From Lineus longissimus (taxonomy: Eukaryota > Nemertea > Pilidiophora > Heteronemertea > Lineidae): 60,000 nt of DNA. Below, in pieces: positions 53,674 through 60,000 of the stretch. The stretch covers positions 9,798,349 to 9,858,348 of the forward strand of contig NC_088318.1 in assembly GCF_910592395.1 (NCBI RefSeq), given 5' to 3'. The notes under the pieces were generated by a model. That model was not told where the DNA came from and made no database searches. It saw only the letters and a list, made by a program, of their open reading frames with translations. Position 1 is the first letter of the stretch. Every line of letters begins with the position of its first letter. The position numbers were made by a program, and so were the translations under genes.

Positions 53674-53900
53674 CTGGAATGATTGAAATAAAGCAAACAT
53701 GAGATTATCAGACCAACCACCTGCTGAGGAAGGATCAGCATCTTCTCAATTAAGTTAAGGATGCCGTTTTCTAAAAGAAACTTTTTAACAGGCCAGACGC
53801 ATCGCTGACGCATCAAGTCTTACATAATGACCAAAGCCCGGAGTTCCTCAAGGAGTTCCTCAGTCTTCGTGCCGAGGACCAATGGCTCCTTTCCATACCA

Positions 53901-54062
53901 CGGACAAGGGGCGTCTTCGGAGACCGTTGCCTGGGGAACCTGGCACCCAGGCTGTGGAACTCACTTCCGGCCTGGATGCGTGATCCCATTGGCACCAGCG
54001 CCTTCAAAAAACATCTTAAAACTCACCTTTTTATTGAACACTTCGACACCAGCATCACCTAA
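53901..54062 (+). pseudogene. LINE ORF2 C-terminal end (CR1/L2-like)
   Basis: The open frame ends with TAA at 54060-54062 and contains LAPRLWNSLPAWMRD then SAFKKHLKTHLF, the typical last residues of CR1/L2-type ORF2 proteins (R-x-W-N-S-L-P ... F-K-x-x-L-K-T-x-L-F). An ATT microsatellite tail at 54190-54210 probably marks the 3' end of the element. It is in an OSGIN intron, antisense to the gene. Confidence 0.8.
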
Positions 54063-54210
54063 ATGTTTTAATCTATGAATGTTTTAATCTCTATGTACAA
54101 TTTTCTCTTTTACTATGTGTTGTTTTTTAAATTGTACAGTGCTTTGCAAACGATTTTCATTCAAAAGCACTTTTAATATAATAAATTAGTATTATTATTA
54201 TTATTATTAG

Positions 54211-55722
54211 AAATGTTCTTGGGCACATAGCAGGAAAATTGAGCCCTTTCCAATGAATCATTATGTTTGGGTTTTAAATTGATCTTGAATGAAATGTCCT
54301 GGGGACATTGTGCTCACCTGGGAATGATTTAGTGGTAGATGAAATGAGACATGGAGGGTAAATTAATCAATTGACTCTTTATATGACAAAATATGGCACT
54401 ATCAATGACACTTTCGGAGTGTGACCGCTGTAAACTTGATAACTTGGTCAAAATTAGGTCATAATTGACCTAAATTGGGTCAACTTGCACAGATGCCAAA
54501 TACATTTGTATTTTGGAAGTGTCTGCATTTAAAATTTGAAAAATCTGTGAAAAATAGTAGTGAAACGTTCTACCTCCAGTGAAAGTTTAGAGTTAGACTT
54601 TTCTGACCTTGGAAACTAAGCTAAACAGGACAAGTATTTCGAAAATGACCGATTTCTGCCCTTGGCTGGGCCTGGGAACATTTTATTCTACCGTTTGTCA
54701 ATTAGCCTCAAATCCTACGTAATATTTTGAAATTCATTGAATATAAAGCATGCAACTGATTTCAACAGATTTCAACAGATTTCCAGGCTGAACTTAAAGA
54801 CAGGAGCAGTATACACTTGCTTTTAGGCCAGAGGAACCTAGAAAAGTAAAACTAAGAAGATCACAAGGCTGTTGTGAACAACGCCATCTCAGCACACTTG
54901 TTCAACACTATCAAATTTCTATTATGCTTGTTTGTGGGCCAACCATTCAAGAAATATCCGTGTGGCTATATAATAGTACTAGTAGCACAGTTGGCCAACC
55001 ACAGCAATCTATCAAGGTGACCAATTAATTAAGTCAAGAGATTAGGTCAAGTGATCATATATATACTGATTTTATCATGACTGACTTTTATCATAGACTG
55101 ATTCATTAACGCAGTGAATGTTTTGTAAATATCTCTTGCCTAGATATTGATTTGATCTCCCAAATGAATGTATGTAAATGATCCCATGGAGAGCCACGCA
55201 GCCCTGGGAGCAGCACTCAATAAATGGTACTCAAATTCCAATTCAGAGCACCAACATACATGAAATATGAATCAGATTCAAATATTCATCTGGCACCAAA
55301 TTCTTACAGGCCTATTCTGTTTGTCTTTATCATATTTCCCTATGGCTCAATTAGAAATAAACACTGCCATAGTGCAGTTATTTAACAATAAATTTAACAA
55401 TAAATAAACAGAAACAAAGGAGTGGGTTATTTTAACAGAACCTGTGCTTGTACAGCAAGGCAGAGAAGAGGATTTCTACACCCCAACATTGTATTGTGGT
55501 CAGGTCAATCTATGAAAATAATGCGCTTTATCTATCAAAAGATTTAACAGAAGTTTTTTTTCGATCGAACTTGTTGATTTGACCCCCAGGGAGGGACATT
55601 GTATTCAAAGTTTAATAAAATCCAAGCAGGGGAACTGCCCAAAGCAGCATCCTTCATGAATGTCCATTGGCTGTGATATTTATGACCTTCTAGTGTTCAG
55701 CTATAAATTCCAAGTACGCATA
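54211..55722. other. OSGIN intron; one family B 5' end, otherwise nothing recognised
   Basis: At 54295-54322 GTCC-TG-GGGAC then ATTGTGCTCACCT marks another hairpin 5' terminus; the rest of that element cannot be followed. No exon is seen in this stretch. Confidence 0.45.
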
Positions 55723-56435
55723 CAGGGATCAAAGTTCACTTTCTTTACCATGTCGCATTGTTCGACCTTTTGCCATAATCGAAGTCGCATTTTGCAAACC
55801 CAAGTCGCAAATATTTTCCCGCCTTTTCGGTATTTTCGCGCCGTTTTTTTCGTGCCTTTTTTCACAACGGAAAAGCCGACCAATCATCATCAAACTCATC
55901 ATGCACGGCATATCTTGCGCTCCTCGCGAGATTGGAATACTCACTTGAGTTGAAAAGTGCCAATAGAAGAGTGCAACGGGTATCAAAACCACGACTCGCT
56001 ACGGCCGCGAACGTTCACCATGGCCTATAGCCATGTACTGGTCTATACGCAGACGACCTGTGCCCTAGATACCTCATCGACAATTAGACCTCGTTTCCCG
56101 TTTGTTACAATCCAGTCGAATGGTAGCGCCGATGCTCTATTGATCGAGATCGTGGGAACAAGGTTTAAGCGGTGGTAATATCCAGACCAATTAAATGACC
56201 AAAAAAGGTATTGGCGCATAAATTATCATTCATCAGCACAATCTCTCACTTCGCCGCTAGGTTTCTCCACTTGTTCCGTGAGCTATATTTAACCAGTTAC
56301 CCAGAGATCTACGATAGGATAGGATATAGAGCTTTCGTTTTAATTCAAACGGTGCGAGTAGGCGGTTAAACTCAAGTCGCATGTTAATTTTTCGGGTCGC
56401 ATATGCGACCGTTTGGTCGTGAACTTTGATCCCTG
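55723..56435. mobile_element. MITE with 17-bp inverted ends and GCATA duplications (713 bp)
   Basis: CAGGGATCAAAGTTCAC (55723-55739) and its complement ending CCCTG (to 56435) bound the element. GCATA lies directly outside both ends (55718-55722, 56436-56440). CAGGG ends recall hAT elements, but the apparent 5-bp duplication does not fit the usual 8 bp. It is non-coding. Confidence 0.75.
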
Positions 56436-57999
56436 GCATACTGCTAACTTTATTTCGCCTGTGTTAGTCCCTTTAAATGTATTACAAATACAGGACTTGA
56501 GGTAGACTTTCTTACTCAGGAGTCAAACTTAAGTCTTGACAAATCCTCTAACAGATTTCATTTGTTCGTCAAAAAGCAACGTCATACACTTTACAGAGTC
56601 AGGCAAACAGGGAACATTTAGTTTCAACATTAAATGGTCAAAGCCTCTGCCCATTCCGAAACATGCAAGTTGGGACTGGGCTCTCTCAGATCTCGCGTTG
56701 ACCCAAGCCAATTCTGCTCAACTGGAACTTGAACAATTCTACGATCAGCTGAACAAAGCCATTACAAATGCTCCGTTTTTAAGCAAATGCCAACGTCAAA
56801 TTCACTGCAGTCAGTTGGCCGTGGTGCCATTCACAGCGCTCAGAAAGCACCTATGAATCAAATCTTGGCACCAACTACCGCCATATTTGGAGCAGAGGTT
56901 AAAACCTCTGTAGCATGCGCGACTGTTCGGTGTGATTGCTGGATTCAAAATGGCGAAATTGTAAGTTTTTGAAAGAAAAAATTGGTGTTAATTTCATCAA
57001 ATTCCAGGCAAAATCATTTGAGGAGAACATTTGTAAATTGATATTTTCAGAAGTGATTGACCAATCTGTAATGAATTCATTTTGTTTAAAACATAGGGGC
57101 ACCCGGTTTCCTAAATATAACTTTGTTTGGTACTTGATTTGGTGATATTTCTACAATTTTGATCGTTTTGATCATGTAATGTCAATGAAGCTGTTTTTTG
57201 TGGCAATTCACGTGCATTTCGTGGTTTGTTTTATGCAATGGTTTCATACACAGGGTGTCCAAAAAAGATGAGGCAGAAGTCAGAATGTATGATATTTGAG
57301 AACTTCTTTTCGTGAATATTCTTGGTCCGTCTCCTTATTTTTAATATTGAGTTGTTCAAGTTATAGTCAATAGCCTTTAAATTACTCTTATGCAGTGACA
57401 CCTGATGAAGCTAGAATTAAGAATTGGGTTCTATTGAATGGCCTTTGGTATACTATTTAACTTTATAATCTTTTCACTAATTTCAGGTGCATGAATAGGC
57501 ATAAAAGGACAGTACAGTCATGACAGTCAAAGCCGCGATAGCAACTTCAGATACTGAATACTGTCTGATACATGCCGGAAGAAGAAGGTGCAAGAGGACT
57601 GTTCAAAATGGTTTAACTTTTAATGAATGGAATATTGTGAACATATTGTACATTGTTTTCACACTGGTTTGGAGTGCTGACATTTTTGGCTGACAATTCC
57701 TGGAATAAAGTGTTCCACACTATCCTCAAGTTGTGCTTTGCATGTAGGGTACAATATAGAATTAACAAAAATTCATGATTAAGTAAAAATATTTGCCTTT
57801 GCCTTTTTGTACTTGTATCTATGTGGTTGTCAAATCTTATTCACAACAATGTAAGGGTGGCCTTGTTGTCTGCTTCCCCGGTTGTGACATCAATCCTAGC
57901 TGCCCATTCCCTTTGGCCTCGAGATTGCCTCAGGAGAGTGTGGACACTCAGTAGTATCACCCCACTGATCCCAGTGAGCTGCGACCATTATTATGGGAG
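56436..57999. other. OSGIN intron without recognised features
   Basis: No exon, transposon boundary or RNA gene seen. The frame at 56536-56856 has no known domain and no splice context. Confidence 0.4.
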
Positions 58000-58204
58000 C
58001 TATTGCACTTCTAATGCTTTTGCCAAAAGCCCCCTGGTGGCCAAACCAAGAATTACAAGGGGCTGCAACTTGGTCTCCCAGTAGCGGTCACCCAGGGGTA
58101 CATGTGTACCAAGTTCGACTTCAGTTGCTTTAGCCATTGCGAAACGTGCCACCCATGTCTAACGCCGGACGACTATGACAAAGGCTCACAGGTGAGCCAA
58201 AAAG
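58000..58204 (+). mobile_element. Family B 3' end
   Basis: CCCCCTGGTGGCCAAACC, CATGTGTACCAAGTTC and GCGAAACGTGCCACCC lead to CACAGGTGAGCCAAAAAG, the family terminus. Confidence 0.65.
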
Positions 58205-58335
58205 CGTAGTTTTTATTGTCTTTTGATGCAGATTTGAATGGCAATCCAACAAGTTCCTGCAAAACAACTTTTGTTACTAGTTTTGGGGTTTTTTTTTCAT
58301 AGATTGATCCGACTATTGTACAAGGTGTCACTTAC

Positions 58336-58469
58336 CAGGTCAAAGAGTGATTTATCTGGATTATCTGACAGTTTGTACTGCAGGAATTCATTTGGAACTG
58401 GGGCTCCATTGTAGTAGGGCGTGTTTCCTGACAGGAGGAAAGACAGTGTGATGGCTGATGGACCATTGC
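58336..58469 (-). CDS. OSGIN: OSGIN coding exon with the FAD-binding GNGPSA motif
   Basis: This 134-nt exon lies between acceptor TTTTTTTCAG and donor GTAAGT. It is entered in phase 1, leaves in phase 0, and encodes NGPSAITLSFLLSGNTPYYN. The residue completed from the missing upstream exon would be the first Gly of the dinucleotide-binding GxGxSA loop. The start codon and preceding beta strand must lie upstream, at higher coordinates. I could not find that exon between 58470 and 60000. Confidence 0.92.
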
Positions 58470-58975
58470 CTGAAAAAAACATTGAGATTACCATAAACTT
58501 GACGCCACGGCACAGGGGCTACACCTACACTTATGTACAATATAATAGCAGTCATTCAGAACCTAAAATTGTCCTGAATTTCGTGCAACATTATTGTATC
58601 ATTGGGACTATGTCATGTCACTGTTACAAAATGTAGACCTCGAATAGCCCTGTTTTGGTCAACAATGGCTACAAGATTTTCCCAACTCGCTACTCAGCTA
58701 ATTCACAATTAGGCTCAGGAATTCCTAAGCTGAGTTTCGGTCATAAAACTAAAACACTGATTGAACCAATTTTGAATAAGCGCTGCATGAAAATCTCATC
58801 AGTAAATTCATCATGCGAGTGGTTGGTGATTCCAACCTGGTTTGGTTTTGCCTTGATGTATTATAAATGGACCAGATCTTTTTTCAGTTCCTCTGATAAT
58901 GTCTGACTCAGATAGCATAAGTGGGCAGGTACCCCCCCCCCCCCCCCGCACAATACCTTCAATTCAAGGCCTTAA

Positions 58976-59653
58976 CCCTTTCACTGCCGATGTCGCCGCT
59001 CGGCACAACGCTAATCCCTACTCGCTGTGCTGATGTCGCCGCTGTGCGACATTTTACCCTACCTCAGAAGATCGTCGATTATGAGCTTGCTGATCGAGTT
59101 TGTGCAAAATACGATAGGTGGCGTGGTAGAAAAGTGAACACACTTCAAAACGAAACTAACTTCCGTATTTCGAACAATGCAACTTTATTGAGTAAATTGA
59201 GGTTGAAATGGCAAAAAAAATTTGCGATGTGAAATATTAGCATTTTCGACACACTTATATCAAGTAAATCACATATTTGAAAGAATATCAAGGCATATAA
59301 AATGTTTGGATAGTGTTAGAAGATTGCAAGGGACTAGAATTGATGTAAAAAAGTTGTATTCTTGGTTGTTACATAACAGTTTTATTCAATACAATAGAAT
59401 TTGACCAAAACATTTTTTCCTCATTATATATTCAAGATGGCGTCATGCAAATTGGTCATGATCTACTTTTTCATATTTTTAAAATGAAGAGTAGGTCATA
59501 CTGAACATTTTTCATGTACATTATTTCACTCTGTCTCCAATGGATTTCTCATAAATTAGGTTCATAAGAACCATGGTCGAAATTTGGAAAATATGGAAAA
59601 TTCAATCAGCACAGCCAGTTGCAGAACAAAAAAAAAAATCGGCAGCGAAAGGG
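58976..59653. mobile_element. TTAA-flanked piggyBac-like MITE (678 bp)
   Basis: TTAA flanks both ends (58972-58975, 59654-59657). CCCTTTCACTGCCGA and CGGCAGCGAAAGGG are near-perfect inverted ends. The subterminal GATGTCGCCGCT occurs twice near the left end, mirroring the duplicated subterminal block of the intact piggyBac at 4521. There is no transposase. Confidence 0.78.
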
Positions 59654-59657
59654 TTAA

Positions 59658-60000
59658 CTACATGAACTAGTTCACTGCCAAGATGCACTTCATCAATTTT
59701 CTTTTTTCAAGGTTTCACTTTCTGGTGCACATCTTTCTTGTGCTGCTGTCAGTCAATGCACATGACATTTCTGAACCAGAATTAGGCCCACTGCTTCTTC
59801 TGTTACTTAGTAAGTAATGTCACCATTGTGTCATTTGCCAGATTTTAGTTTTTCAGCCAAGAATTCAAAAAGACAGGGTAACTTCGGACTCTTAAAAGGC
59901 AGGAGCAACTTTCAGCCAAAAAAGGGCATTTTTCATTGTGACAATTTTTGCTCCTAAAATATTTGAAAAGTCATCAATTTCTATAGTTTTATGGAGCCAA
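59658..60000. other. Right edge, nothing recognised
   Basis: No exon or repeat boundary seen. The first OSGIN exon may lie beyond the window. Confidence 0.4.

Noticed and set aside
59815-59850. First OSGIN exon ending near a GTGAC donor on the minus strand
   Set aside because: The frame that would complete the FAD-binding loop contains a stop codon just upstream.

Overview
The window is metazoan chromosomal DNA, probably from an aquatic invertebrate. Two spliced, animal-type genes with canonical splice sites lie on the minus strand, embedded in many young transposon remnants, MITEs, foldback elements and minisatellites. The species cannot be fixed from the sequence. The first 11.3 kb is different: AT-rich, intronless, tightly packed with small genes, and looks like an integrated DNA virus.

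1 to about 11,284: most of an endogenous Polinton-like virus, cut by the left window edge. Gene order is: the tail of an unknown gene; a small coiled-coil gene (minus); a putative double jelly-roll major capsid protein (730-1944); an FtsK/HerA (A32)-type packaging ATPase (2099-2713); a small gene of unknown role; a zinc-ribbon protein resembling poxvirus late transcription factor VLTF3 (minus, 3182-3877); small membrane proteins; a long membrane protein broken by one stop codon; a minor-capsid-like gene broken by one frameshift; another membrane protein; a small protein with a possible PC4-like core (minus); and a probable OB-fold protein (minus). No polymerase, primase-helicase, protease or integrase is visible, so that part is left of the window or lost. 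Nearly every gene starts inside an AT-rich TAAATG-type motif, as in poxvirus late promoters. Gene ends carry strong hairpins. A complete piggyBac transposon (4521-7162, TTAA duplications, intact 676-aa transposase) sits inside one small viral gene.

11,285-13,390: the 3' part of a Ty3/Gypsy retrotransposon (integrase tail, polypurine tract, 259-bp LTR). It starts abruptly at the viral end, so the virus may have integrated into a resident Gypsy copy.

13,391-60,000: host DNA. PSME3IP1 (FAM192A/NIP30) has five coding exons on the minus strand (30,063 down to 16,830). They sum to 254 codons plus a stop, and one intron is a U12-type AT-AC intron. OSGIN-type flavin monooxygenase (oxidative stress-induced growth inhibitor) has its last four exons on the minus strand (58,469 down to 49,026); its first exon is not seen. 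Introns and the 19-kb intergenic space hold nested mobile DNA: hairpin-ended non-autonomous elements whose stems covary, TTAA and TA MITEs, a PIF/Harbinger derivative, LINE fragments, a ~990-bp palindrome, nested foldbacks, a 650-bp tandem duplication and a ~90-bp minisatellite split by a 2-kb insertion.
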